64,000 bases of DNA from Thermoprotei archaeon (GTDB lineage: Archaea > Thermoproteota > Thermoprotei > Gearchaeales > WAQG01): contig JAVZOV010000003.1 in assembly GCA_038881895.1 (NCBI GenBank), forward strand, positions 192,492 through 256,491, in the 5' to 3' direction. The number at the start of each line of letters is the position of its first letter. Within the stretch, counting starts at the first letter, position 1. The position numbers and the translations under genes are program-made. Positions 52,769 through 61,446 of this stretch are shown here, one piece after another. The notes beneath the pieces are model-generated. The model was not told the origin of the DNA. It did not search any database and saw only the letters and a list, made by a program, of their open reading frames with translations.

Positions 52769-53810
52769 TCAGATTAACCTAAGCTCTGGCCTTCTATCTA
52801 TTATGTCATATACTTCACTACCAGTTCCTATTAAACTTACAGGGACTCCTGTTTGAGCTTCGATTTCTTCAATGAACCTTTTAGCCTCATCAGGTAATTT
52901 GTTATATCTCTGTACTCCTGCAAGCTTTGGATATAGAACATCAAGTTTAGTAATAGCTATCTGAGTTGCACTATTTAACATGACAGCTCTTTTAGCTAGT
53001 TTAAAATTAAAAGGTGCAACCCTACGTAATCTCCCAGTCACAGTACCATACTCAACCAATCCCATTCTTTTAATCTCATCAACACTCAACTCACCCTCTA
53101 AGGGACCAGCTCCCACTCTTGTTAAATATGATTTAAAGACAACTAGCACCTCTGATACCTTTTTAGGCCCCACACCAACATCAGAACAAATAGCTGCTGC
53201 CGTAACATCCTTAGAAGTAACATATGGATACGTACCATGATATACAGATAAAAACGTTCCCTGTGTACTCTCTATAATAACTCTCTCTTTATTATCAATT
53301 GCTTCATTGACCTTACCAGCAACATCCTCAATTAATGATGATAACTCAGGGATATCCTTTGCTAACTTAGCAACTCTTCTCACTCGATCACTTATAGCCG
53401 GACCAGAGCCAGAGCCTGTGGTCTGTACAACATTTCTTAAATGATCATCAGTTTTATCTTGCTTCTTATGATACTCCTCTATTACAGTAGATTGAGCATC
53501 GACCCATATTCGATTACGCACGTTCAACTCATTAATCTCTTTAAACAACACTTGTGTATCAATTGCAACCCCAGCACCAATATACAGACGCGTATTAGGA
53601 TTAACAAATCCTGATGGAACCAAACGCAACTTGTACACTTTACCTTGATAAGTTACCGTGTGACCAGCATTGGGACCAACACCACCACGTACAGCAACGC
53701 CTACCTCATCTCTTAAGGATAAATATGATATGATTTTGCCTTTGGGGGCCTTCTATTCAGGCTTTCCCCTCGTCACCAAACCCTCCTCCAACAACAACGA
53801 TTGCCCCCAA
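52769..53810 (-). CDS. purA: Adenylosuccinate synthetase, interrupted by a 22-base BHB intron
   Basis: Two exons on the minus strand, 53810-53764 and 53741-52769, together 339 codons, the normal archaeal length. Exon 1 starts at TTG after GGGTGAT and encodes GAIVVVGGGFGDEGK; exon 2 continues GKIISYLSLRDEVGVAVRGG, then VGPNAGHTVTYQG. The joint GDEGK|GK is the GTP-binding P-loop-like motif of PurA. Unspliced, the frame meets TGA and TAG inside the insert. Later blocks TTGSGSGPAISDRVRRVAKL, GTFLSVYHGTYPYVTSKD and TVTGRLRRVAPFN are complete. It links IMP and aspartate to AMP synthesis. A TnpB remnant lies upstream of its promoter. Confidence 0.9.
53742..53763 (-). other. 22-base BHB-type intron in purA
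   Basis: Minus strand GAGGGG-AA^A-GCCT-GAATAGA-AGGC-CCCC-AA^A-GGC. GGGG/CCCC is the 4-bp central helix; AAA on each strand are the 3-base bulges; GCCT/AGGC is the inner helix with a 7-base loop. Cutting after the second A of each bulge, the usual site of tRNA-splicing endonuclease, removes 22 bases and gives GAG GGG AAA GGC AAA. There is no clear outer helix, so the motif is of the relaxed type. Confidence 0.8.
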
Positions 53811-53859
53811 TATTATCACCCATTATTATTACGCACAGTCATATATTAAGTTGTCAACA

Positions 53860-54040
53860 GAAAACTTTATACATAACATTTTGTCCTTAATTTTGAAGTA
53901 TTCCTTAATAAAATGAATTGAATATCTCAAAATGACAAACAACATGATAATTAGAGAAATCCCGTCCGGCCACCCGTCGTACATCATTGACAGGTAGTCT
54001 CTGCGATCGAAGGCCTCTTCATCCGGCATTTTTACTATTC
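53860..54040 (-). mobile_element. tnpB remnant upstream of purA
   Basis: Plus strand TTAATTTTGAAGTATTCCTT at 53886-53905 resembles TTAACTTTGAAGTATTCCTC of the IS607-type tnpB copies (start of TnpB, EEYFKVK). A 66-codon minus-strand frame (53829-54029) runs through it; its first third (MPDEEAFDRRDYLSMMYDGW) is G/C-richer than the neighbourhood and may be a piece of another foreign gene. Not counted as a gene. The purA promoter region begins inside it. Confidence 0.4.
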
Positions 54041-54123
54041 ATACGCAATCTTTTAACTTTATCCATGTTATTTACATAAAAATAAAGGACAATCTTATAA
54101 GAAAACTTTTACTAACATGCGTC

Positions 54124-55176
54124 TCACGATTGATTAATAAATTTAATGAATTCTTCATAAGCCATGTGAACATTTTTTGGATGCGGTTGGGGTGGATTTT
54201 TAAAACCATAATCACATATTGGTTTAACAGGACCGGTCAGACCTCTATCTCTCGCTATCTTTAATGCTCTGGTTACATCAAGCAATACATTACCTGCATT
54301 TGGACCATCCTCAGTACGCAATTTTATATCAAGTATTATTGGTGAGCCAAGATAACCGTATCCTTTTACCCATAAGTAACTAATTCTAGTATCACTTAAA
54401 AACGGAACGTAATCTGTCGTTCCGGTGGCAATTTCCGCCTCCTGAGTAATAGCACTGGAGACAGTTTTTGTTTTAATAGTCCTTTTTAATTGTTTCACAT
54501 CCTCATTCATAGTATTCAAAGTTTCCACACTACCACCCGCATCAAGCTGATAACTACTTTCTATAAGAATACCTCTCTCTTCTAAGAAATTAAGAATCTG
54601 CTTATGTAATATAGTTCCTCCAAGCTGACTTAACAAATCATCACCAACAACAGGCAACCCTAAATTCCTGCATCTAGACACAATTTCCTCATCATTAACT
54701 ATATTAGAAGGTGTTGCGTTAACAAAAGCCACATTAGCTTTTAAAGACATTTCAGCATAAAACTTCGATGTTCTATCCAAACCAGCAGGCAATAAATTTA
54801 GAACAATGTCAACTCGATTACTTTTCATAACATCTGCAATATCGACTGGCTTTTCATCAGAATACAATATTACTTTTTTAAGAGTAGAACTAAGTGGTTC
54901 CACAACATGACCCATAAGAACCTCTACACCCAAATTAGGCACATCCGCATATTTTTTGATAGTATTCGGCTCTGAAAATATCGCCTTTGACAAATCCATG
55001 CCAACCTTTCTCTTATCAACATCAAAAGCGGCCACAATTTCAATATCTGAAACCTTATACGGGCCAATCTTCTCATGCCAAAGACCAGTTCCTCCATTCT
55101 TGTAATAATACAAACCCTGCACAAAACTAGAAGCGGCATTACCTACTCCAATCAAACCCACTCTTATTTTACTCAT
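54124..55176 (-). CDS. ino1: myo-inositol-1-phosphate synthase
   Basis: 350 residues. NAD-binding GLIGVGNAASSFVQGLYYYK, VNATPSNIVNDEEIVSRCRN, GDDLLSQLGGTILHKQILNF and the DAGGSVETLNTMNEDVKQLK segment are conserved in the archaeal enzyme. It converts glucose-6-phosphate to 1L-myo-inositol 1-phosphate, the head group precursor of archaeal inositol lipids or di-myo-inositol phosphate solutes. Single gene. Confidence 0.93.
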   Translation of the reverse strand: MSKIRVGLIGVGNAASSFVQGLYYYKNGGTGLWHEKIGPYKVSDIEIVAAFDVDKRKVGMDLSKAIFSEPNTIKKYADVPNLGVEVLMGHVVEPLSSTLKKVILYSDEKPVDIADVMKSNRVDIVLNLLPAGLDRTSKFYAEMSLKANVAFVNATPSNIVNDEEIVSRCRNLGLPVVGDDLLSQLGGTILHKQILNFLEERGILIESSYQLDAGGSVETLNTMNEDVKQLKRTIKTKTVSSAITQEAEIATGTTDYVPFLSDTRISYLWVKGYGYLGSPIILDIKLRTEDGPNAGNVLLDVTRALKIARDRGLTGPVKPICDYGFKNPPQPHPKNVHMAYEEFIKFINQS

Positions 55177-55240
55177 AATTTAGTGTTAAAAATAGAAAGA
55201 AATAAAGTTATTCGTTATCTTATCTACTAATCATATTTTC

Positions 55241-55527
55241 TGCCGTTATCAGTAGTTTTAAATATGTTTATAGGTTGATTGCATATATTTGTATGATGAT
55301 TGAAACCTGTCTCCTCTGCTCAGGAAGCTTAACTTCATATGTGAACAGGTTAATGAAAATGTGAGAAATACGGTTCAATCATGAGATAGAGATGTTATAG
55401 CGCTGCGTTGAATCTTCAGATGTGTGAGTTAGGGTTCTCCCGAAAGGAGCTAGGCTTGATGAAGCTCAAGGACTAAGTATTGATTCCATACATGCCCATA
55501 CTTAGTTCAGAACCAAAAACAGGCTTT
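55241..55527 (+). mobile_element. Decayed IS607-like element
   Basis: Left end GCCGTTATCAGTAGTTTTAA then TATAGGTTGATTGC resembles the IS607-type left end (GCCGTTGTCAGCAGTTTCGA ... AGGTTGATTAC). Further in, TCLLCSGSLTSYVNRLMK and the following codons, with frameshifts, match the TnpB zinc-finger region; the end ACTTAGTTCAGAACC matches the right end. About 290 bases; main tnpB body deleted. Nothing else is seen in 55177-55653 besides the rnp4 promoter. Confidence 0.65.
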
Positions 55528-55653
55528 GGCCTTGGATCTAGTCTTTTTTTCTTTAAAGGATGAATCCCTACTGTTCATGTTATCAACAGGGAATTTAGGC
55601 ATTTTGCGAACATTCAATAAAGAACGCTTTTATATTTTGTTAGAATTATAACA

Positions 55654-55968
55654 ATGGGGCCATTCATGGTACGTCCTATAATAAAGGATCTTGCAAGGCA
55701 AAGAATGTACATACTTTTCAACAGAAGCATGTCTATAGTGAGGACTGATCCAGAACTTGCCAGACGATATGTGAATATTGCATTAGCAATAAGTAGAAAA
55801 TCAGGTGTTCCAATTCCAAGACAGTTCAAAATGAATTATTGTAAGAAATGTCATAGTTTTCTAATGCCTGGTGTCACGTCAAGGGTTAGGTTAAGAGGTA
55901 AAGGTAAAAAAAGACTTGTTATTAAGTGCCTTTCATGCGGAAGGATTTTCAGACATCCAATACGGTAA
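55654..55968 (+). CDS. rnp4: Ribonuclease P protein component 4 (Rpp21/Rpr2)
   Basis: 104 residues. N-terminal helices (KDLARQRMYILFNRSMSIVR, DPELARRYVNIALAISRKSG) and a zinc ribbon: CKKCHSFLMPG...CLSCGRIFRHP. A TATA-like CTTTTATATT lies about 27 bases before ATG 55654, so the mRNA is probably leaderless. Part of the archaeal RNase P holoenzyme with Rnp1-3. Confidence 0.9.
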   Translation: MGPFMVRPIIKDLARQRMYILFNRSMSIVRTDPELARRYVNIALAISRKSGVPIPRQFKMNYCKKCHSFLMPGVTSRVRLRGKGKKRLVIKCLSCGRIFRHPIR

Positions 55969-56985
55969 TTCACGAAGATGATTATTCATTGCTAGTATGT
56001 CCAATTATACATGATGGCCATGTGGCATTTGTTGGTCTATTAATTATTTGAATGCTGTATGCTGGATGAATCTCCGCCCACAAACCGTGATCAGTATCTA
56101 TTACTAAGACTCCAGTTACTTTAACTATATCACCAGGACATACGCCACCACCTATTGGGTCTAACACAGGATGTTGATCAGCTGGAACAACTTCAATATG
56201 CAACATTCCATGTCTAAGTAAATAATTACCTATAGTTAGTACACTCATGTTTTGAGAAATTGGTATTAGATCAAATACAAAATCACCATCCGAAGCATGC
56301 TCTATATAATTACTAACAGTTCCAATAACAGAAACACAAGTATTAACAATACGTAAACGTTCAGGGTCATGGGTCGCAAAGAAAACATTATTCTGACTTG
56401 GACAAAGACTTAAATTATGTTGTGACCATCGGGTTTCAGGATTCCAATTCTCAGGCATAAATGAATAAAATGCTGCCGAAGCATTGTAAAATACTGCTTG
56501 TCCACCTATAATTAGTCCAATAATGCTTAACACAAAAGCTACCTTAGGAAGACTGCTTAGACCATATTTACTCTTTATCCAAAAAAGAAGAACTATTAGA
56601 GATAATATTGACAATAATAGTGTTAACAAGGCAGGAAATGCGTAAAGGGCTAAATAGTATGAAAGAAGCGAAAACAGAGAAGCAAAAGTAGCCACATATC
56701 TATCCCGACTGGACTTTATAGAATAGAATATTACATACACAAACGGTAATAAAAGAACACTGAAGATAGTAAAACCAGTATGTATTCCATCATCTCCATA
56801 GTACAAAATGGCAATTGAAAGAACTATAAGGGATTCAAACGATGAGAGGAATAATGCAGAGGTAAGGTGTCCATAGCGAAGGTTAACATAGGAAGTAAGA
56901 TATGCTAACAGTGGTCTTAAGATTATACTCAAGACAGCAACAATCAAGAATATTGACGAAGTAAATACATAGAATGGGTTCTGGG

Positions 56986-58140
56986 TTAAGTAGGAATATA
57001 TAGTGAATTGTTGCTTTTATTCCTACTTAACCCTTCCCCCTCGATTATTTCATTGGGGGCTCTTTGGGGGAACCCTTCTCCCCGCATCTGAAGGTTCAAC
57101 ACCGCTATGATATCTCTATCCATTGTTAACCCGCACTTTTCGCACTTCATTATCCTGCCCAGATAGGAAGCCATGCCTCCTGAGCAGGCTGGGCAGGTTT
57201 TAGACGAGTTGGCTGGGTTAACGTATTTTACTGGTAGGTTAAGCCATTTCAGCTTGTATTCAAGCATGAACTGAAACGTCCTTGCGTTCCACTTTGAGAG
57301 CTTTCGGTTCACGTCTTTAGACTTGTTGAGGATTCGCCCCTTTATACCTTTCAGGTTTTCAAGTATTGCTCCGCAGTTCTTCTCCTTGAGCTCCCCCGCA
57401 ACCTGTGTGGTTAACTTGTGCATGAAGTCTTTAGCCCTATTCTCCTCACGTTTAGAGTACTTCTCTAATAGTCTCTTTGAGGTTAGAGGCTTAAACTTAG
57501 ATAACTTTTGTATCCTCTGCCGCTTAGTTTCATAGGTTCTGTGAATATGGTAGAGCTCTCTTAAGTCATAGCGCTTGATCTCACCACCTATGAACGCCGT
57601 CACGTTCGTTAAGTTAACATCGAAGGAAGCCCACTCATCAACCTTCGGCTCAACCCTCTTCTTAACCGTTACTATCAACTCACTTTCAGTCATAAGTAGT
57701 CCACCGACTTTATCAAAGTCTCTTGGAATCCACGAACACTTACTCAAGTCAACCTCAAGATACCGCTTACTAGGCTCTACGCTTATCCTCAGTATGCCAT
57801 TTCTGAAGCTGAAGAGCGTGCTTTTAATATATACTGTCCTCTTAGTTATCTTAGGAGGCTCCTTCGCCCTTCTCCTATTGTAGAGCGTTATCCAGCCCTT
57901 AACAAGCCCTATGACAGAGTTTATTGCTGAATCAACGTAATGCTTTGAGTATCTCCATCCCCTCAGCAGTTCATCCCTAAGCCTTTTCCTATTCTCTCTA
58001 TCGAATTCGAGGTGAGCCTTCTCGGAAATTTTAACGTGTGAGAAGATTGTGTCTAAAGCCTTCCGCTTAACTTTGAAGTATTCCTCGATTAAATCCTTCG
58101 GAGCCTCTACTGGGATCCTGTAGCTCTTAATTGCTTCCAT
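56986..58140 (-). CDS. tnpB: TnpB RNA-guided nuclease (IS607-type), intact
   Basis: 384 residues. RuvC-I Asp WASFDVNLTNVTAF, RuvC-II Glu GAILENLKGIKG, zinc finger CPACSGG...CEKCG, RuvC-III Asp LTMDRDIIAVLNLQM. All catalytic residues present. N-terminal EEYFKVKRKALDTIFSHVKI. Its start overlaps the end of the HTH gene by about 34 bases, so the two are translated together. Confidence 0.9.
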   Translation of the reverse strand: MEAIKSYRIPVEAPKDLIEEYFKVKRKALDTIFSHVKISEKAHLEFDRENRKRLRDELLRGWRYSKHYVDSAINSVIGLVKGWITLYNRRRAKEPPKITKRTVYIKSTLFSFRNGILRISVEPSKRYLEVDLSKCSWIPRDFDKVGGLLMTESELIVTVKKRVEPKVDEWASFDVNLTNVTAFIGGEIKRYDLRELYHIHRTYETKRQRIQKLSKFKPLTSKRLLEKYSKREENRAKDFMHKLTTQVAGELKEKNCGAILENLKGIKGRILNKSKDVNRKLSKWNARTFQFMLEYKLKWLNLPVKYVNPANSSKTCPACSGGMASYLGRIMKCEKCGLTMDRDIIAVLNLQMRGEGFPQRAPNEIIEGEGLSRNKSNNSLYIPT

Positions 58141-58322
58141 AATCTCTCAACTTCGCTCTTGGGATATCGGAGCTTGCCAGTTGGGAGCCTAACAGCTCTA
58201 ATAATGCCTTTCCTTTGCCACTCCCAGAGCGTTTTAACTGAGATGTTGAATATCTTTGCAACATCCTTTGGTCTAAGCAGTTCCTCGTAATCTCCAGACG
58301 TCATTAAGGATAAAGTAATCAA
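58107..58322 (-). CDS. HTH-only TnpA-like protein of IS607-type element
   Basis: 71 residues, differing from the 22567-22782 protein by one residue near the C-terminus (Arg for Lys). MerR-like helix-turn-helix and wing (FNISVKTLWEWQRKGIIRAV) are complete; the serine recombinase domain (about 130 residues in normal TnpA) is missing. Its role may be to bind the element's own ends and control tnpB expression. Confidence 0.85.
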   Translation of the reverse strand: MITLSLMTSGDYEELLRPKDVAKIFNISVKTLWEWQRKGIIRAVRLPTGKLRYPKSEVERLWKQLRATGSQ

Positions 58323-58631
58323 CCTCTATTTAAACCTGTCTGTCTCGAAACTGCTGACAACGGCAATAAGCAATACTATAAAGACTATAACTGCAGCAGT
58401 TAATGGCCTGTATATCCAGGATGCTAACAACATTACAACATAAACAAAACCGTATCCGATAAATATTAATGGAGCATTCACCATCGTAGTTACAGCGAAT
58501 CCACTAATTATTACAAAGATTATGTTCGGAAATAATCTTTTGTAATTCATAGAATTCATAATGGATCATGTAACCTATCGCATGATAATTATTTAAGTGC
58601 TTCGATTATTGCATGAAAATATTAGAAGGAA

Positions 58632-58641
58632 ATTTTATATA
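58632..58641 (+). promoter_or_regulatory. TATA box of the S19e operon
   Basis: ATTTTATATA, about 35 bases before the S19e ATG. A purine-rich AAAGAGGAATGAT follows it and may serve as ribosome binding site. Confidence 0.45.
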
Positions 58642-58675
58642 AGAGGGGAATTTATAATTCAAAGAGGAATGATAG

Positions 58676-59146
58676 ATGCCCACAGCTTATGATGTTCCTG
58701 CCAGTGCACTGATAAAGGAACTCTCGGAATACCTAAAGGTAAATGTACCAGAGATAAAACCGCCTACATGGGCTTTATTCGTTAAAACTGGCACGTTTGC
58801 CGAAAGAGTCCCCACACAATCAGATTGGTGGTACACGCGTGCAGCCTCAATCCTTAGACAGGTATACATACGCGGACCAATAAGTGTTAAAACTTTAAGA
58901 ATACTGTATGGCGGTAGAAAAAAGAGAGGCGCTGCGCTTGAACACTATAGACCAGGTAGTGGATCGATAGTAAGAAAGATACTTCAACAATTAGAAAAAG
59001 CAGACCTAATTAGAAAAACTAAGGAAGGGAGAGTTATAACGGAGAAAGGCCAAAGTATTATAGATGCTCTATCAACAAAAATATTGAAACAATTAGCACG
59101 TGAAAACCCTGAGTTCGTGAAATACTTAACCGTTAAATTGAGGTGA
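58676..59146 (+). CDS. rps19e: 30S ribosomal protein S19e
   Basis: 156 residues. AYDVPASALIKELSEYLKVN, PTQSDWWYTRAASILRQVYI, RGPISVKTLRILYGGRKKRG and the winged-helix end RKILQQLEKADLIRKTKEGR are diagnostic. First gene of the conserved operon S19e, PDCD5-like, L39e, L31e, aIF6, L18Ae, prefoldin alpha, ftsY. Confidence 0.96.
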   Translation: MPTAYDVPASALIKELSEYLKVNVPEIKPPTWALFVKTGTFAERVPTQSDWWYTRAASILRQVYIRGPISVKTLRILYGGRKKRGAALEHYRPGSGSIVRKILQQLEKADLIRKTKEGRVITEKGQSIIDALSTKILKQLARENPEFVKYLTVKLR

Positions 59147-59151
59147 TATTC

Positions 59152-59496
59152 TTGGATCTGTCATCTGATGAGTCTGAAATCGAAGAGATTAAGAGGAGAA
59201 AATTAGCAGAACTTCAGCGCAGACAAGCAGAGCTAGCAAGAATCCAAGAAGAGAAAGAACGTGAATTATTAGAGGCACGAAGGCAACAAATATTACGCAG
59301 TGTTCTTACACCAGAGGCAAGAGCAAGGCTAGAGGCAGTGAAGATGATTAAACCAGAACTTGTCATAGCGGTCGAAGATCAGATCATACAGCTTGCTCTT
59401 TCTGGTAGGATAAATTCTCCCTTAACAGAAGAACAGATCAAAGCACTCCTACGTGCTTTCCAATCAGAACGAGAGACTAGAATCATTAGGAGGTAA
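59152..59496 (+). CDS. PDCD5/TFAR19-family DNA-binding protein
   Basis: About 114 residues. Charged N-terminal helix (IEEIKRRKLAELQRRQAELA), then RSVLTPEARARLEAVKMIKP and the three-helix bundle ending GRINSPLTEEQIKALLRAF. TTG at 59152 follows AGGTGAT, which includes the stop of S19e; a GTG at 59143 is the alternative. Function in archaea unclear. Confidence 0.9.
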   Translation: MDLSSDESEIEEIKRRKLAELQRRQAELARIQEEKERELLEARRQQILRSVLTPEARARLEAVKMIKPELVIAVEDQIIQLALSGRINSPLTEEQIKALLRAFQSERETRIIRR

Positions 59497-59501
59497 AAAA
59501 A

Positions 59502-59666
59502 ATGGGCAGTATAAAAACACTTGGTATGAAAAAGAAACTTGCAAGAGCTGCTAAACTAGCTGATGCTGTACCAATATGGGTCTATGCAAAAACAAGAATT
59601 GGTGGAAAAGTGTTTAGGCAACACGCAAAACGACGTTATTGGCGCAGATCTAAAATTAAATTATAA
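59502..59666 (+). CDS. rpl39e: 50S ribosomal protein L39e
   Basis: 54 residues, starting MGSIKTLGMKKKLARAAKLA and ending RQHAKRRYWRRSKIKL, the small basic helical protein that lines the peptide exit tunnel. AGGAGGT lies six bases before the ATG. Five bases after the PDCD5-like gene and three before L31e. Confidence 0.96.
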   Translation: MGSIKTLGMKKKLARAAKLADAVPIWVYAKTRIGGKVFRQHAKRRYWRRSKIKL

Positions 59667-59669
59667 GAG

Positions 59670-60128
59670 GTGATAATAACGTCACAAGAAAATAAAGAGA
59701 AAATAGAAGAAAAACAAACCAATACAACAGAATCCTCAGAACCTATAAAGCAAGTCAGTGAGACGAAGGAAGAAGAGAAAAAAGAAAGTGAAGAAAAGCC
59801 TAAAGACGAATTAAGAAAGAAATTAAAAGATCATTTCAGAGGGATAGAAGATGAAACGAAGATAAACATTAGAGAAGAACGTTTGTACAATATTCCATTA
59901 CGTGTAGTTTATAATGTGCAAAAAACGATCAGAGCAGAAAGAGCTATTAGAGAACTAATACATTTTGTAAAACGACATACAAAAACTGAACATGTCTATA
60001 TCAGTGAAAAAGTAAACGAAACCATATGGAAATATAGCATGGAGAAACCTCCAAGACATATAAGAGTTTTAGTTGTCATGACAGAGGAAGATGGTGAGAA
60101 AATCTCAAGGGTGCTCCCCGCCGAATAG
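59670..60128 (+). CDS. rpl31e: 50S ribosomal protein L31e with acidic N-terminal extension
   Basis: 152 residues. The conserved L31e domain begins near residue 68 (REERLYNIPLRVVYNVQKTI) and ends HIRVLVVMTEEDG. Before it lies about 65 residues rich in Lys and Glu (EEKKESEEKPKDELRKKLKD), much longer than usual. The only standard in-frame start upstream of the domain is GTG 59670, which overlaps its own GAGGTGAT; an ATA start a few codons later cannot be excluded. Confidence 0.93.
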   Translation: MIITSQENKEKIEEKQTNTTESSEPIKQVSETKEEEKKESEEKPKDELRKKLKDHFRGIEDETKINIREERLYNIPLRVVYNVQKTIRAERAIRELIHFVKRHTKTEHVYISEKVNETIWKYSMEKPPRHIRVLVVMTEEDGEKISRVLPAE

Positions 60129-60159
60129 GTGGGTGAGTTTCTTGGGTGGTGTTGTTAAA

Positions 60160-60822
60160 ATGGGTTTCCGCAGTATCGATAATTTAGGAGTATACTGTTT
60201 TTCTAATGATCACTATACGTTAATATCAAACGATGTACCAGAAAAAGTAGTGAAAATCGTACATAACACCTTAGAAACTAAGGTTATAAGAATGACAGTG
60301 ACTGGAACCACGCTTATAGGAGTTATGATCGCAGGTAATAATAATGGCTTATTAGTTCCCTATACGATCGAAGAACAAGAACTGACACTCCTGAGAGAGC
60401 TTTTTCCACGAGTAGAGATCCTTCCAACAAAAATGACAGCATTAGGCAATATAATATTAGCTAACGATTATGGTGCATTAGCACATCCTAAGCTGGAGTC
60501 TAAATCCATAGAAATCGCTGAAAAAGTGCTTGGTGTAAAAATTACCAAAAAAACCATCGCGGGTGTGCCGACTGTAGGTATAATGGGTGCCGTTAACAAT
60601 AAAGGAATGATTGTGAATCCTAATACTAGCGAAGAAGAGATTAAGTTATTAAAGGAGATATTTGGAGTACCTATTGAGAGGGGAACCGTGAATAGAGGAA
60701 ATGGTTATGTTAGGTTAGGAATAATCGCTAACTCACATGGAGTAATCGTAGGTAATTCTACAACAGGTTTTGAACTAGCGACAATTGAACGCGCATTAGG
60801 TTTTGTTACTAGAGGTAATTAA
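60160..60822 (+). CDS. eif6: Translation initiation factor aIF6
   Basis: About 220 residues. Five-fold repeated alpha/beta propeller-like fold: each repeat has the pattern of GVYCFSNDHYTLIS, LLVPYTIEEQELTLLRELFP, ALAHPKLESKSIEIAEKVLG, GMIVNPNTSEEEIKLLKEIF and GVIVGNSTTGFELATIERAL. It keeps the ribosomal subunits apart by binding the large subunit. GGTGGTG precedes ATG 60160; the frame is open back to 60091 into L31e. Confidence 0.95.
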   Translation: MGFRSIDNLGVYCFSNDHYTLISNDVPEKVVKIVHNTLETKVIRMTVTGTTLIGVMIAGNNNGLLVPYTIEEQELTLLRELFPRVEILPTKMTALGNIILANDYGALAHPKLESKSIEIAEKVLGVKITKKTIAGVPTVGIMGAVNNKGMIVNPNTSEEEIKLLKEIFGVPIERGTVNRGNGYVRLGIIANSHGVIVGNSTTGFELATIERALGFVTRGN

Positions 60823-60824
60823 AA

Positions 60825-61025
60825 ATGTCAGAAATCAAATTATACACAATCAAGGGACGTATCGCAAAGAATGCTCACAAGTATTATGTATTCACTAAAA
60901 AAATACGTGCGCTAAACAAGAATGATGCACTAGAAAAACTTTATTCAGTATTTGGGGGCACTTATAGTGTCAAAAGAAAAAATATAAAGATTGAAGAGAT
61001 AATCGAAGAAAACGGTGAAGAATAA
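60825..61025 (+). CDS. rpl18a: 50S ribosomal protein L18Ae/LX
   Basis: 66 residues: EIKLYTIKGRIAKNAHKYYV then VRAL-like KKIRALNKNDALEKLYSVFG and KRKNIKIEEI. Archaeal LX pattern. Its stop overlaps the start of prefoldin alpha (TAATGA). Confidence 0.93.
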   Translation: MSEIKLYTIKGRIAKNAHKYYVFTKKIRALNKNDALEKLYSVFGGTYSVKRKNIKIEEIIEENGEE

Positions 61026-61429
61026 TGAGCTCTGAACTTGAACGCAGTGCTGTTGAATACGAGTTCTATACTGGCCTTATAAATGAATACACACAGCAAC
61101 TACAAACGCTCAACAACGTTTATACAAGTCTTTCTCTTACTATATCAAGCCTTGAAGGACTAAAAAAATCTAAAGACAACGTCGAGGGCTTTACCTCACT
61201 AGGAAGCGGCGCTTACGTAAAAGTAGTAGTACAATCAGTAACCAACGTTATAATAGGTATTGGTGCGGGAGTTTTCGTAGAAAAAAACATTGATGAAGCT
61301 ATAAACATACTTAATAAAAGACTCGAAATAATAAAATCAAACATAGAACAATTACAGAAGCTTATAGAAGAATTATACGTACGTATAGCTCAATTAGAAC
61401 GCAGAATAGCAGAACTAAGCCGACGATAA
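61025..61429 (+). CDS. pfdA: Prefoldin alpha subunit
   Basis: 134 residues. Two long helices (about 1-50 and 85-134) predicted to form a coiled coil around a beta hairpin (FTSLGSGAYVKVVVQSVTNV, IGIGAGVFVEKNIDEAINIL), as in the hexameric chaperone. It hands unfolded proteins to the thermosome. Overlaps L18Ae by one base. Confidence 0.93.
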   Translation: MSSELERSAVEYEFYTGLINEYTQQLQTLNNVYTSLSLTISSLEGLKKSKDNVEGFTSLGSGAYVKVVVQSVTNVIIGIGAGVFVEKNIDEAINILNKRLEIIKSNIEQLQKLIEELYVRIAQLERRIAELSRR

Positions 61430-61446
61430 TATTTAGGCTGGTCAAT

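Larger units (their letters stand above)
56976..58364 (-). mobile_element. IS607-like element, intact copy
   Basis: Minus strand: left end GCCGTTGTCAGCAGTTTCGA, TTTAAATAGAGG promoter-like motif, HTH gene, tnpB, and right end CTACTTAACCCAGAACCC. Same organisation as 21437-22824 but without the frameshift. Confidence 0.85.
55982..58559 (-). pseudogene. Membrane protein gene split by an IS607-like element
   Basis: The 5' piece (58559 to about 58365) encodes about 65 residues with two hydrophobic segments (MNYKRLFPNIIFVIISGFAV ... WIYRPLTAAVIVFIVLLI). The 3' piece (about 56975-55982) continues YVFTSSIFLIVAVLSIILRP, about four more membrane helices, then an extracellular-type C-terminal domain with paired Cys residues (LCPSQ, NTCVSV, GGVCPGD, WPSCIIG). 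Same strand, same style, separated only by the element, so almost certainly one gene. I do not recognise the family. The reading frames do not join cleanly at the borders I infer. Confidence 0.6.

Noticed and set aside
52769-53638. purA as an N-terminally truncated pseudogene or a gene starting at the internal Met of MYKLRLVPSG
   Set aside because: The missing N-terminus is present upstream in exact form, and a single 22-base excision at BHB sites restores it. The rest of the gene shows no decay.
53829-54029. 66-residue minus-strand protein
   Set aside because: Its middle aligns with a tnpB start and its ends differ in composition; looks like fused debris.
58326-58559. Separate 77-residue membrane protein
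   Set aside because: It ends in transposon sequence (VVSSFETDRFK); it is the 5' part of the gene split by the IS607-like element.
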